A DNA stretch of 64,000 nucleotides from RZYY01 sp036794825 (GCA_036794825.1 DAIRGA010000012.1:73033-137032); one strand, 5' to 3'; counted from the stretch's first letter, positions 34,401-44,816 are shown. Program-made: numbers and translations. Notes: a model not told the origin generated them from the letters alone.

Positions 34401-37400
34401 ATGCAGAATTTTTACAAAAATATTGTTCTGGTTTTCTTCCTTTGGATTAGCGCAGGTATTAACATTTGCGCACAGCCACAAATCCAGTCGGTAACTCCCA
34501 ACGGCCTGACCATTGCCAGATACGAAAAATTTGAACTGACTGTGGCGCTCAGCGCTACCTTTTCCTCTCCCTACGATTTTGACCAGGTAAACCTTCAGGG
34601 GATTTTTACCTCTCCTTCGGGAAATGTTTTTGTGGTAGATGGGTTTTATTACCAGGCTTTTACCATGCCGGAACCCAATGTGCTGGTTGCCGATGGAGCG
34701 CCGGGCTGGCGAATCCGCTTTTCGCCCAACCAAGCCGGAACCTGGAATTATGTGGTTAAAGTAACAGATACCCAGGGAACGGCTACCTTCTCCAACCAGC
34801 AATTTACATGCACCAGCTCAACTCACAAAGGATTTGTAAAAAGATCAGGTGCTAACCTTGTGTATGATAACGGCGACCGGTTCATTGCCCTGGGAACCAA
34901 CCTTGCCTGGACGGAGTGGGCAACGGGTTTCACCATTTACAACGACTGGATTTCTACCCTGAAAAGCAATGGCGGGAACTATGTGAAAATTACTATGGCG
35001 CCATGGATTTTTGGGCTGGAATGGGGCGCCGGAACACTGGGAAACTACACCAGCAGGCAAAACCGGGCATGGGCGCTCGACTGGGTTTTTGATAAATTGC
35101 TTCAGAATAATGTCTATTGCCAGCTACACTTCCTGGTACACGACGAATTGCGAACCGAATCGAACACCGGCTGGAATGAAAATCCCTTTAAAAGCACTAA
35201 CGGCGGGCCATGCGTCAATCCACAGGATTTCTTTACCAATGCCACAGCCAAAAAGTTTTATAAACAGAAGATCCGCTATGCCATTGCCCGATGGGGATAC
35301 TCCTCCTACCTGCATTCGTGGGAGGTGATGTCGGAAACGGATAACACGGGATTTTACAGCAGCAACTACAGCCAAACGTACAATTGGGTGGTGGATATGA
35401 CCGACTATGTGAAGACCAGAGATGTTCATCAGCGACCGGTTACCTCCGGATATGCCTGGCCACAGAACGATCCTGCTTACTGGAGTCATAACCTTGTGGA
35501 TTATTCGCAGATCCACCTATACGATTTCATTCCCGACCTGGAAATGAAAGTGTATAATTACTCAAGGCATTACATTGATAAATTTCAGAAACCACATATT
35601 GCCGGTGAGTTTGCACTTGGTCACAATCCAACAACCATCAATCAATCCGATCCCGGAGGCGTTGCCTTTCACAACGTGCTGTGGTCATCAGTGTTTTCGG
35701 GGACGATGGGTTCGGCCATGTCGTGGTGGTGGGATAACTATCTCTATCCCAACGGGTTATTCGGCTATTTTCAGCCTATTTCCTCTTTTATCAGTCAGGT
35801 AAATATAAAAGAAACCTCCTGGTATCATGAAATGCCGCTCACGAGCAGCAATACGCACGAAACCCTCGAAGTTTTCCCGGATTTTTCCTCAACATCGGCG
35901 AAGGCGCCAGCCAATACCTTCTACATCGGGCCGTCGGGTTCCATAAGCCCTACGGTGATGGACATGGGGCAGCATCTATTTGGCGGACTTTATGCTTCGC
36001 TTCGCAATCCGCCGGCATTTCATGTGAATTATATTAAACCAGGAAAATTCCGGGTAAGGACGGGCAATCTAGCGGTGTTATCGAAAGTGAAAATAAGGCT
36101 GAACGGAGTGACGCTTGTCAATACCACAGCCTCCACCAACTCAACCTACAGCATTGATGTGCCCGCCGGCATTCATGTTATTGAAGTAGACAACTCCGGA
36201 ACCGGCATTCTGAAGATTGAAAAATACATTTTGGAAAATTACATGCCGCAGCTACGGGCATTCACTCTGCGCAAAAGCAACCATGTGGCCGGCTGGTTTC
36301 AGAACATCAATTACCACTGGAAAAAATTGCAGGAAAGTGGACCACCGGCGCCGATAAGCGGTGGAAAGATTGAACTTGGAAACCTAACACCCGGACTTTA
36401 CAAGGTGAACTGGTACAACGGAAATGCGGTACTTGATTCCACGCAGTTGAAGTTTGCACAGAACGGATCGCTTTCGCTTGATGCCCCTCCGATCGTTTGG
36501 GATGGCGCTTTTGATGCGAAATTCTTTGTTCCGTTCAATATTGATTTTGCTGCTAGTCCGCGTTCCGGATTCTCACCGCTCACCGTGCAGTTTACCGATC
36601 AAACGACCTACACAACCGGCGGAAACTTCAGCTGGATGTGGAATTTCGGCGACGGAACATTCAGCTTTCAGCAGAATCCTCAAAAAACTTACAGTAATCC
36701 GGGTAGCTACACGGTTTCGTTGCAGGTGAGCCAGGGGCAGTATTTTCATTCTGTTACTAAAGCCAGTTTCATTGTAGTTGAGCAACCTCTTGTGGCCAAT
36801 TTTTATGGCAGCCCGACCATCGTTCTGCCAGGAAGCCCCGTCCAGTTCACCGATTTATCCCTCGGCGGCCCGGTAAGCTGGCTCTGGAATTTTGGTGATG
36901 GTACCTTTGGTTTCCAGAAAAACCCACCAAAAATCTACAACCAGCCAGGCAATTACACTGTTTCGCTTACTGTGCAGAAAGGTTCGCAAAACAGCACAAT
37001 GACCAAAACCAACTACATTCAGGTGTTGGTTCCGCTAGTGGCTGATTTTACTTCTGATGCAACGCTGGCTTTACCTGGCCAGCCAATAGCATTTACCGAT
37101 CTTTCCACCGGATTGCCGACCTCATGGTCGTGGAATTTTGGAAACGGTACAACAAGTAACCTCAAGAATCCTGTTATCAGTTATGCTAATCCTGGGATTT
37201 ACAATGTTTCGCTCACTGTAACCACCGCCCACCAGCAAAACAGCATTACCAAAAATGCTTACATCACGATCCTCCCGGTCTTGATTGCTGATTTTGCGGC
37301 AGACACAACGCTGGTGGTTGCAGGAAATCCAGTAAGTTTCACTGATCTTTCTGCCGGCTCACCGACTTCGTGGAGCTGGAATTTTGGTAATGGGCAAACC

Positions 37401-39254
37401 TCCTCGCTCCAAAATCCAACACACACTTTTTCTCAGGCAGGATTTTACACCATCAGCCTCACGGTTAACGATCCGCTGCAAACTTCCACGAAGATCAGGC
37501 AAAATTATATACAGGTTCTTGAGCCTTTATTGGCCGGGTTCTCAGCCAGTGCAACTACCGTTCTGCCCGGCCAGAACATTACTTTCGCAGACACTTCTAC
37601 CGGATCACCCTCCACCTGGCTTTGGAATTTCGGCAACGGAATTACAAGCACACTGCAAAATCCCTCTCTAAGCTATACTGCTCCGGGAACCTACAGCGTA
37701 TCGCTCACCGTGATGAATGATTATCAGCAGAATACAGTACAGAAAACGGATTATATCACCGTGCTTGTGCCAATGGTGGCCGACTTTGTGGCAAATACAA
37801 TTGTTGGATGGACAGGTCAGACTATACAGTTTACCGATCTAACCACCTCAAATCCGGATACATGGCTTTGGGGTTTTGGCGATGGTCAGGGATCAACCGT
37901 TCAAAACCCGTCACATGTTTTCTCACAGGAAGGCTACTACACAATAAGCCTTACTGCGAATAATCTCTATCAATCATCCACGGTCATAAAAACCAATTAT
38001 CTCTATATTCGTGAGCCGCTGGTCACCGATTTTACGGCCGACACAACACTGGTTGTAATGGGCGATTCAGTTCAGTTTTCCGATCTTACTACTGGATTTC
38101 CCGAATCCTGGTCGTGGACTTTTGGCGATGGTAAAGGCTCATTAAAGCAACATCCCAAACACGCTTACCAGGCTGCCGGCGAATACACGGTTTCGCTGAG
38201 GGCAAGGAGGGGTTTTTACAACAATCTGAAAGTTAAAACCAATTACATCACAGTAATCCCAAGACTTGAAGCAGCATTCACTTCTGATAAACAACTGGCT
38301 TTCGTGGATGAGGTTGTCCAGTTCACAGACCTTTCGGCTGGCAACCCCACCGCATGGTTTTGGGATTTCGGCAACTACAGCAATGCAGTTACTCAGCATC
38401 CCGAAATCTCTTTCAGCGACCCGGGAATTTATACGATCAGCCTCACAGTGGCCAATGAATATTTCCAGGATTCGCTTGTCAAGCCTGGGTTTATTACCGT
38501 CATCGAGCCGCTGGTGGCCAATTTCACGGCCTCTGTTTTCGAAGTAAATGTGGGAGAAAAAGTGCAGTTTTCTGATCTTACTACCGGAAGCCCCGATTCG
38601 TGGCAGTGGTTTTTCAGCAGCGGCGATACTTCCCTGGTGCAAAATCCGTGGATAACTTTCTGGCAGCCTGGTTTTGTGGATGTTACGCTAATCGTTCAAA
38701 ATCAATACCTTAGCGATACAATTACCAAATTTGCGTTCATCTATGTAAAACCCACTGTTTACAGTCAGAACCTCAGCCTACCGGCAGGATGGAGCGGAGT
38801 TTCCACGTATATTCAACCCACTTCATTGTTCATCGAAGATATTTTTTCCGCTGTGACCGATAGGTTGGTCTATGCATTCAACGAGCAGGGAATTTTCTGG
38901 CCTGCTTTTAACATAAACACCATCGGTATCTGGGACATAACAAAAGGCCTTATCGTAAATATGAGTGCCCCCGGCGAAGTGACCATCGAGGGTTATCAGC
39001 TGGTGGAGGAGCAAAAACTTTTATCCCAGGGCTGGAATATTTTCCCGGTTTTAAGCCCTTGCGAGCGGCCGGCTGAAACATTGCTACAACCGCTTGAAGG
39101 CAGTTTTCAGCTTATAAAAACGGCTGACGGCACAAAAGTTTACTGGCCCGAAACCGGAGTAAATACGCTCCAAATCCTCAAACCCGGCATTTCCTACCTG
39201 ATCTTTGTCCACCAGGAAAACCTCTTTACTTTCCCGGCTTGCGGAGGAAACTAA
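34401..39254 (+). CDS. Exported DUF5060/glycosidase-like protein with nine PKD repeats
   Basis: This 1617-residue exported protein has a signal peptide ending NICAQ, a DUF5060-like beta-sandwich (about 28-140) and a (beta/alpha)8 glycosidase-like domain (about 150-480). Candidate catalytic acids are E312 in WEVMSETDN and E403 in IAGEFALG, the positions expected in clan-A glycoside hydrolases; the usual Asn before the acid/base is Ser here. A beta region follows, then nine PKD domains (about 714-1450) with a regular 82-residue period, and a C-terminal module (LPAGWSGVSTYIQP, then GWNIFPVLSP). No standard type IX CTD is present at the end. It is probably a surface polysaccharide-active or polysaccharide-binding protein; substrate unknown. 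Confidence 0.85.
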   Translation: MQNFYKNIVLVFFLWISAGINICAQPQIQSVTPNGLTIARYEKFELTVALSATFSSPYDFDQVNLQGIFTSPSGNVFVVDGFYYQAFTMPEPNVLVADGAPGWRIRFSPNQAGTWNYVVKVTDTQGTATFSNQQFTCTSSTHKGFVKRSGANLVYDNGDRFIALGTNLAWTEWATGFTIYNDWISTLKSNGGNYVKITMAPWIFGLEWGAGTLGNYTSRQNRAWALDWVFDKLLQNNVYCQLHFLVHDELRTESNTGWNENPFKSTNGGPCVNPQDFFTNATAKKFYKQKIRYAIARWGYSSYLHSWEVMSETDNTGFYSSNYSQTYNWVVDMTDYVKTRDVHQRPVTSGYAWPQNDPAYWSHNLVDYSQIHLYDFIPDLEMKVYNYSRHYIDKFQKPHIAGEFALGHNPTTINQSDPGGVAFHNVLWSSVFSGTMGSAMSWWWDNYLYPNGLFGYFQPISSFISQVNIKETSWYHEMPLTSSNTHETLEVFPDFSSTSAKAPANTFYIGPSGSISPTVMDMGQHLFGGLYASLRNPPAFHVNYIKPGKFRVRTGNLAVLSKVKIRLNGVTLVNTTASTNSTYSIDVPAGIHVIEVDNSGTGILKIEKYILENYMPQLRAFTLRKSNHVAGWFQNINYHWKKLQESGPPAPISGGKIELGNLTPGLYKVNWYNGNAVLDSTQLKFAQNGSLSLDAPPIVWDGAFDAKFFVPFNIDFAASPRSGFSPLTVQFTDQTTYTTGGNFSWMWNFGDGTFSFQQNPQKTYSNPGSYTVSLQVSQGQYFHSVTKASFIVVEQPLVANFYGSPTIVLPGSPVQFTDLSLGGPVSWLWNFGDGTFGFQKNPPKIYNQPGNYTVSLTVQKGSQNSTMTKTNYIQVLVPLVADFTSDATLALPGQPIAFTDLSTGLPTSWSWNFGNGTTSNLKNPVISYANPGIYNVSLTVTTAHQQNSITKNAYITILPVLIADFAADTTLVVAGNPVSFTDLSAGSPTSWSWNFGNGQTSSLQNPTHTFSQAGFYTISLTVNDPLQTSTKIRQNYIQVLEPLLAGFSASATTVLPGQNITFADTSTGSPSTWLWNFGNGITSTLQNPSLSYTAPGTYSVSLTVMNDYQQNTVQKTDYITVLVPMVADFVANTIVGWTGQTIQFTDLTTSNPDTWLWGFGDGQGSTVQNPSHVFSQEGYYTISLTANNLYQSSTVIKTNYLYIREPLVTDFTADTTLVVMGDSVQFSDLTTGFPESWSWTFGDGKGSLKQHPKHAYQAAGEYTVSLRARRGFYNNLKVKTNYITVIPRLEAAFTSDKQLAFVDEVVQFTDLSAGNPTAWFWDFGNYSNAVTQHPEISFSDPGIYTISLTVANEYFQDSLVKPGFITVIEPLVANFTASVFEVNVGEKVQFSDLTTGSPDSWQWFFSSGDTSLVQNPWITFWQPGFVDVTLIVQNQYLSDTITKFAFIYVKPTVYSQNLSLPAGWSGVSTYIQPTSLFIEDIFSAVTDRLVYAFNEQGIFWPAFNINTIGIWDITKGLIVNMSAPGEVTIEGYQLVEEQKLLSQGWNIFPVLSPCERPAETLLQPLEGSFQLIKTADGTKVYWPETGVNTLQILKPGISYLIFVHQENLFTFPACGGN
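36541..38750 (+). repeat. Nine tandem PKD-domain repeats within coding sequence
   Basis: The translated sequence repeats every 82 residues (about 246 bp) with the pattern ADF...VQFTDLSTG.P.SW.WNFG(D/N)G....QNP...Y..PG.YTVSLTV...........K.NYI.V..PL. Nine units can be counted. DNA identity between units is only moderate, so the array is old or diversified. The last unit has lost the FGDG core (FFSSGD). Confidence 0.9.
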
Positions 39255-39280
39255 AGCAATACAATTAATTCTGATTCAGT

Positions 39281-41182
39281 TTAATACGCCCTCTCATTCC
39301 TGTTTTCGATAAAGTTGATGAAGGAGCGGTTAACCACTTTGTTGCCCCCGGGTGTGGGATAGTTACCCGTGAAGTACCAGTCGCCGCGATGGTTAGGTAT
39401 AGCGGTGTGCAGGTCTTCGATAGTTTGGTAGATGATCTCAATTTTTGAACCGATTCCCGGCGGTGTAACAATCGCTGAAATTCTTTCGGAGATCTGCTTT
39501 GCGGTAAAAGGCTTGTAGATATCTTTTACATAATTGATGATTTCTTCTTTAGGTTTTTTCTCCTGCGCTTTGGCTTTTTTGTACACCTCGTTGATGATGT
39601 GTTCCTGGTGGGTGTCGCGCAGAAGCTCTATTGCAGCCCTGAAAGCCACAAATTCACTGAGTTTGGTCATATCAATACCATAGCAGTCGGGGTAGCGGAT
39701 CTGCGGCGCCGAAGAAGCTACTACGATCTTTTTTGGCCCAAGCCGGTCGAGAATCCGGATTATACTTTGCCGCAGGGTAGTTCCTCGGACAATGGAATCG
39801 TCAATTACCACCAGGTTGTCAATTCCTTCCCTGATTACGCCGTAGGTAATATCGTAAACGTGCCCAACCAGGTGGTCGCGTCCACTCTCTTTGGTAATGA
39901 ATGTACGGAGTTTAACGTCTTTAACGGCGATGTCTTCGATGCGCAGCGAACAGCTAAGAATCTGGTTTACTTTTTCGGGTGTGATCTGGCTTCCCAGCTC
40001 AATAATGCGGTCGGTTTTAAGCTGGTTGCAAAACACGTGAAGCTCTTCAACCAGTCCTTTGAATGCCACCGCTGCTGTGTTGGGAATATAGGAAAACACT
40101 GTGTTCTCCAGATCGTGGTTAATGCTTTTGAGGATAGCAGGCGTAAGTAATTTCCCGAGCATTTTGCGCTCCTTGTAAATGTCTCTGTCGGTTCCGCGGG
40201 AAAAGTAGATACGCTCGAACGAGCATGATTTTTTTTCTTTTACTTCGGTGAAGGGAACTTCACTTATTCGCCCGTCCTTTTTGATAATAAGTACATGCCC
40301 GGGTTTCAGTTCCTTCACTTTTTCGGCCTTAACATTGAAAGAAGTTTGAATGACCGGCCGTTCAGATGCGGCAACGGCTACCTCATCATCGGCATAATAA
40401 AACGCCGGCCTGATGCCTGATGGATCTCGCATAATGAAAGCGTCGCCGTGCCCAAGCAGTCCGGCAATCACATAACCGCCGTCCCAGTATTTTGCGGCGC
40501 GGCTCAGTATCTGCCTTACATCGAGATCCAAAGCGATTTTGTCGGTGATCTCCTTTTTTACCAGTCCCTGCTTTTTGTATTTCTGGTAATGGATTTCATT
40601 CTCCTCGTCGAGAAAATGACCGATTTTTTCCAGAATCGTTATCGTGTCGGTAGTTTCGATGGGGTATTGACCCAATTCCACAAGTTGGCTGAAAAGTTCG
40701 TCAACGTTGGTCATGTTGAAATTGCCCGCCAGCACAAGGCTTTTCGTCATCCAATTATTTTCACGGAGTACCGGGTGCAGGTTTTCGATTTTGTGCCCGC
40801 CGAAAGTGCCGTACCGGAGGTGGCCAAGAAAGACTTCGCCGGTAAATTCCATATTTTTTTTCAGCCAATCCGTATCATTCAGCAGTTCAGGGTGTTGTGA
40901 CTGGATTTTGGAAAACTGCCTGTAAATGTGATCGAAGGTGTCAATGATCGGGGTGGATGAGTTGGAGCGAAATCGGTTGATGTACCGGATGCCTGGTTCC
41001 ACATCGAGTTTGAGGTTGGCAATACCTGCTCCGTCCTGCCCGCGGTTGTGCTGCTTTTGCATCATCAGGTGCATTTTGAGCAGGGGGTAAAACGGGGTAC
41101 CATATCTGGCCTGATAAAACTCCAGCGGTTTTAGCAACCTTAAAAGAGCAACACCGCATTCGTGGTTAATGAAATCACTCAT
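39281..41182 (-). CDS. purF: Amidophosphoribosyltransferase-family protein, long form
   Basis: This 633-residue protein has a class II glutamine amidotransferase domain with C9 in NHECGVALL as likely N-terminal nucleophile after removal of an eight-residue propeptide, as in Bacillus PurF (cleavage at Glu-Cys). RGQDGAG and the GHLRYGT segment are present, and the phosphoribosyltransferase motif VVIDDSIVRGTT is near residue 470. It would make phosphoribosylamine from PRPP and glutamine in purine synthesis. It is about 130-160 residues longer than E. coli or Bacillus PurF, with insertions in the amidotransferase half and an extended C-terminus. A Bacteroidota paralogue with another role is possible. 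Confidence 0.82.
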   Translation of the reverse strand: MSDFINHECGVALLRLLKPLEFYQARYGTPFYPLLKMHLMMQKQHNRGQDGAGIANLKLDVEPGIRYINRFRSNSSTPIIDTFDHIYRQFSKIQSQHPELLNDTDWLKKNMEFTGEVFLGHLRYGTFGGHKIENLHPVLRENNWMTKSLVLAGNFNMTNVDELFSQLVELGQYPIETTDTITILEKIGHFLDEENEIHYQKYKKQGLVKKEITDKIALDLDVRQILSRAAKYWDGGYVIAGLLGHGDAFIMRDPSGIRPAFYYADDEVAVAASERPVIQTSFNVKAEKVKELKPGHVLIIKKDGRISEVPFTEVKEKKSCSFERIYFSRGTDRDIYKERKMLGKLLTPAILKSINHDLENTVFSYIPNTAAVAFKGLVEELHVFCNQLKTDRIIELGSQITPEKVNQILSCSLRIEDIAVKDVKLRTFITKESGRDHLVGHVYDITYGVIREGIDNLVVIDDSIVRGTTLRQSIIRILDRLGPKKIVVASSAPQIRYPDCYGIDMTKLSEFVAFRAAIELLRDTHQEHIINEVYKKAKAQEKKPKEEIINYVKDIYKPFTAKQISERISAIVTPPGIGSKIEIIYQTIEDLHTAIPNHRGDWYFTGNYPTPGGNKVVNRSFINFIENRNERAY

Positions 41183-41317
41183 TGTGTGGTTTTTAGCTGT
41201 GAAAACCTAATCAGTTGACGGCACAAAGGTAATATGGAACGGCAAACCGGGCGGGTTAAAATCGGGTTCATTTGAAAAATGAGAGCTTAAACGGATAACA
41301 GGATTGGTGCTGGTGCA

Positions 41318-44300
41318 TCAGAAGTCCAGGCTCATAGAGAAATAGAATATGGGATCTTTTTTAAATTTACCATCCTCGATACCCCAGGCCAGGTCGCCTT
41401 TCATGAAATAGCCCAAAAGTTTTGTGCGCGCCCCGAATCCGATCCCGCCGATAATGGGGTCTTTTTCATATTGAACCTTGATTCGCAGTGGGCCGTAGGA
41501 TTCGTACTTGGTGTAGAGAACATTATTTTCATCGTATGGATTCCAACCCGACCATGCAGTTCCAACATCTCCAAACCCGACCAGCTGAAAATTTTTTACA
41601 AACTCGGAATTGATGGGCCGGTTGAGAAAATAAGTAAACACCGGGAATCTTAGTTCTGAGTTGATAACCAGGAAGTTATTCCCGTTACGGGCATTCTGGT
41701 TGAACCCTCGCATGCTGGTTGCAACTGTTTGGTAAGCCCAGTTCTGCTCAGGATCAATACGTGTTTCAGGATCAAACTCTGCACCAACCCAGCCATCGGC
41801 GCCACCCATGAAATAGAGCAAACGGTCGCTTCCGAAGTTTGTGCTGCCTGCAATCCGGTTTGCCCAGATAAACGACCTGTGGATCCGTTTGTAATTCCTC
41901 ATGTCAAATCCCAGCACCATCAGGTTGTTGCCCGATTGGTCAATTTTCTGGTTATATTCGGCAAAAATCATAAAACGGTTACCCTGTGGCAGATTCAACC
42001 CCAGTTGCCGGCTATCGTCATAAATAAGCTGTGCTTTAGCACCACCCCAGTTCATCACAGAGTTCGGTTCTTTAATTAGCTGTTCGAAAGGGCCTGTGAT
42101 GATATAATTTTCGTTACGGGCCAGAAAAGTACCGCGCAGGCGAAGCGTTCTTGTAAGTGGCCAGGTTAATATCAGGTAGCCTTCATATATCTTTTGCCGC
42201 TGAATGAAGGATGAGGTGACAACCTCCTCAAGATAGCGATGCTGAAAAACCACTTCTTTATCAAGCCGTTTTTTCAGGTTAGCGAAATTCAGGAAGAATT
42301 CCTTGTTTACAAGATCCAGCCCCAGCCTCACACCGCCCATAATCCGGTAATCCTCCATCAGATCAGTCATCCCAACCATAAAAGTCGGGCTGAACCCGGG
42401 ATTAGTGTAAAACGGAAAATCTGCCGATGAAAATGGTTGGTACATTTTGTTGAGGTAGGAGAAGTCGAGTTGCGTAACTACTTTGTTGATAGAGTATTCG
42501 GTGTAATAATTTCGCTGGATCGGGATGATAAATTCAGGAATGGAGTCGGTTTCTTTTTCCTCATTTCTGAAACGATTTACCAGCGCATTCACACTATCAG
42601 GCATGTTAATCCCAATTACTCCCTGCATCCTAGCCTGGATATCGGTTGAGTCTGTTTGAATAAAAGCAGAATCGGCGATCTGCTCATTCGAAATATCTGC
42701 AGAGAAACTCTCATCACGCATCACATTCCTGAAACTTTTGCGAGTTCGCTGCTCTGAAGGCTTTCCGGCTGGTGCTGCCATATTGCTGATTGCCTCCTGA
42801 ATAGCCTGCCCGATAGGAATTACGGGTTTTTCGATTAACCTCTCCGCAGGAACCAGCGTTTTTGAGTAAGTAGTTTTTCCTGGCTGCACCGGCGTGAGGC
42901 GATCAGGGAGCAGCATATCTTTCCGGTAGAGATTATCCAGCCTGTTATTGTTGATAATGAATGCGTTGGAAATTGCTTTTGGAGTGATATCGTGGTGAAG
43001 TATGCCTGCTGAATAATTAGTGAATGGAAACGATCGGGTAAAAAAGCGATAATGAACGGTTGTATCCACCCATGCTACAGCGCTGTCGGGCTTCCCGAGG
43101 AACTGATTGTAGATTCCACTTTCATCGCTAAGGTACGACAGGTAGTTTTTACTGTAGCCCACAGGCTGCTTTTCATTGATGCCGGGAGTGTTGGTAATCC
43201 TTCTCAGCTCCGGGCTTTTGGTGGCGTAGTTGTAAAGAAAAATGTCATAATCAGCTTTCTGCCTGGTGAAGCCTCCCTTTATACCCGTCACCAGCGTGTC
43301 GCCGGGGCGATTGGAGCTGAAGACTATTTTGGTTGAACTTTCGGTAAAGCGCGGGTTGAGGTCGTCGTAAATGTCGTTGGTAATTCGCTCAGGACTTCCA
43401 GAAATCAGATTAAAAGTAAAAATATCGCTTTGTCCCCCCTGTACTGCCGAAAGCAGCAGCATCTGGCCATTATCGGAGTAAGAGAAATCAAGGATTTTTT
43501 CAAACCCGAACAAACTGCGCTCTGTCCATTTTTTTTCTTCGAGATCATAAAAATGAAGCTGGTTCAATCCTTTATCCTCTATCAAAACACTTAAAATCCG
43601 CCCCGAAGGATGCCAGGCAATAACCGGATAAGCGTAGTCCACCTTTTCGTCGAGCCGGTAGCCGCCAGTGCGAAGTTTTTTTAGTTTGCGGGTGTTAAAA
43701 TTATAAAGCCACACATGAAATTTACCGGTTTCGTTAGTTACAAAAGCCATGTGCTCACCGTTGGGAGAGGCTTTGAGCTGCGAATAACTGCGACCGTTGA
43801 CATTCCGTTTCAGCACCCGTTTTCCTTGCAATTTGGCATCGTCGGGTGTCGGTTCAAAATTTGCGGCATCAGCCTCGTAAATCCCGGTAAAATGATTGAA
43901 CCATTCATCATACGTGGTTTTGAGTGTGGTACCCAAAACGTATTGAAACCCTGTATCAAGGCTCCGGCTTACGCGGATCATGTTAATGATATTCACCACA
44001 TTATCCCGGCCGTATTTGTCGGCAATGAATTTCCAGAACGAATGTCCTGCATCTTTTACATAAAACTCGTCGCTCACCAGCCGGTTGAAATTCTTGTATT
44101 TTCCTGAAGCTAAAGCACTTCTGATCCGGTTGTCCACATCGGAATTCCATTCTTCAGCCAGGTAGGAAACCAATCCCAGCGCAAACCATTCCGGCATATT
44201 CTGCAAAAATGAGTTCATCATTTGTGAACCGATATTGCTGCCAAAAATGGAATTCTGAAGCAACACATGCGCAATTCCCTGCCTTATCTGGCGCTCGAAA

Positions 44301-44740
44301 TTGGCGATTGATCCGTCGAAATACAGAATTACTTTGTTACCAAGGATGTAGGATACCCCACCGGTGTTGTATTGCGAATTGTCGCTGACCCCAATGTTGC
44401 TCTGCTTTAAATCGTTGAGGTTGTTGAAGATAATGAATTGAACTTTCCCGCTGAGGTAGGTTCCAAGCTCGGTTTCCATCCTCACAAGCTCTGATGTGGC
44501 ATACTTCGAAGTATGTTCGGCTAACTCCTTTCCATTGAGGTAGAAATAGGTATCAAAACGTTCGAACTTATAGTAAGTCCATAGGAAATCCTTGAATTGA
44601 ACCCGGCTGCGTCCAAACTCCATCTGATAACCCTCGTAAAACTGCGCTTTACCCTGATAAGGCAGAAACATCAAAAACAGAGCAGCAATCAGCAGCTTGT
44701 TTTTCACAGGTAATAAATAACGGGTAAATAATCGCATCAT
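41318..44740 (-). CDS. Outer-membrane protein: peptidase-MA-like, TolB-like propeller and beta-barrel
   Basis: This is a 1140-residue protein if started at the ATG at 44740 (MMRLFTRYLL, a signal peptide ending GKAQ); a TTG 13 codons upstream is less likely. Residues about 25-290 resemble the gluzincin-like peptidase-MA domain, but the HExxH site reads GIAHVL, so catalysis is doubtful. Residues about 310-560 are TolB-like WD40/PD40 propeller blades (SPNGEHMAFVTNE, HPSGRILSVLIED). After a low-complexity linker, the last 370 residues look like a surface-antigen (BamA/D15-type) barrel ending in FYFSMSLDF with a terminal aromatic. Such proteins are common but uncharacterised in Bacteroidota. Confidence 0.8.
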   Translation of the reverse strand: MMRLFTRYLLPVKNKLLIAALFLMFLPYQGKAQFYEGYQMEFGRSRVQFKDFLWTYYKFERFDTYFYLNGKELAEHTSKYATSELVRMETELGTYLSGKVQFIIFNNLNDLKQSNIGVSDNSQYNTGGVSYILGNKVILYFDGSIANFERQIRQGIAHVLLQNSIFGSNIGSQMMNSFLQNMPEWFALGLVSYLAEEWNSDVDNRIRSALASGKYKNFNRLVSDEFYVKDAGHSFWKFIADKYGRDNVVNIINMIRVSRSLDTGFQYVLGTTLKTTYDEWFNHFTGIYEADAANFEPTPDDAKLQGKRVLKRNVNGRSYSQLKASPNGEHMAFVTNETGKFHVWLYNFNTRKLKKLRTGGYRLDEKVDYAYPVIAWHPSGRILSVLIEDKGLNQLHFYDLEEKKWTERSLFGFEKILDFSYSDNGQMLLLSAVQGGQSDIFTFNLISGSPERITNDIYDDLNPRFTESSTKIVFSSNRPGDTLVTGIKGGFTRQKADYDIFLYNYATKSPELRRITNTPGINEKQPVGYSKNYLSYLSDESGIYNQFLGKPDSAVAWVDTTVHYRFFTRSFPFTNYSAGILHHDITPKAISNAFIINNNRLDNLYRKDMLLPDRLTPVQPGKTTYSKTLVPAERLIEKPVIPIGQAIQEAISNMAAPAGKPSEQRTRKSFRNVMRDESFSADISNEQIADSAFIQTDSTDIQARMQGVIGINMPDSVNALVNRFRNEEKETDSIPEFIIPIQRNYYTEYSINKVVTQLDFSYLNKMYQPFSSADFPFYTNPGFSPTFMVGMTDLMEDYRIMGGVRLGLDLVNKEFFLNFANLKKRLDKEVVFQHRYLEEVVTSSFIQRQKIYEGYLILTWPLTRTLRLRGTFLARNENYIITGPFEQLIKEPNSVMNWGGAKAQLIYDDSRQLGLNLPQGNRFMIFAEYNQKIDQSGNNLMVLGFDMRNYKRIHRSFIWANRIAGSTNFGSDRLLYFMGGADGWVGAEFDPETRIDPEQNWAYQTVATSMRGFNQNARNGNNFLVINSELRFPVFTYFLNRPINSEFVKNFQLVGFGDVGTAWSGWNPYDENNVLYTKYESYGPLRIKVQYEKDPIIGGIGFGARTKLLGYFMKGDLAWGIEDGKFKKDPIFYFSMSLDF

Positions 44741-44792
44741 ACGCAACCACAGCAGGTTTTTGGTTAATCTCCTCAACAAAGCCTCTCAACCT

Positions 44793-44816
44793 TAATTTTG
44801 AATATTGATAACTTTG
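44793..44816 (+). promoter_or_regulatory. Two -7-like elements upstream of metallo-beta-lactamase gene
   Basis: TAATTTTG (44793-44800) and TAACTTTG (44809-44816) both match TAnnTTTG and lie 66-82 bp upstream of the ATG, in the divergent gap. No -33 element is convincing for either one. Confidence 0.35.

Noticed and set aside
36541..38750. Possible CRISPR-like or DNA satellite repeat
   Set aside because: The 246-bp period is due to PKD protein domains in frame. DNA copies are diverged and have no spacers.
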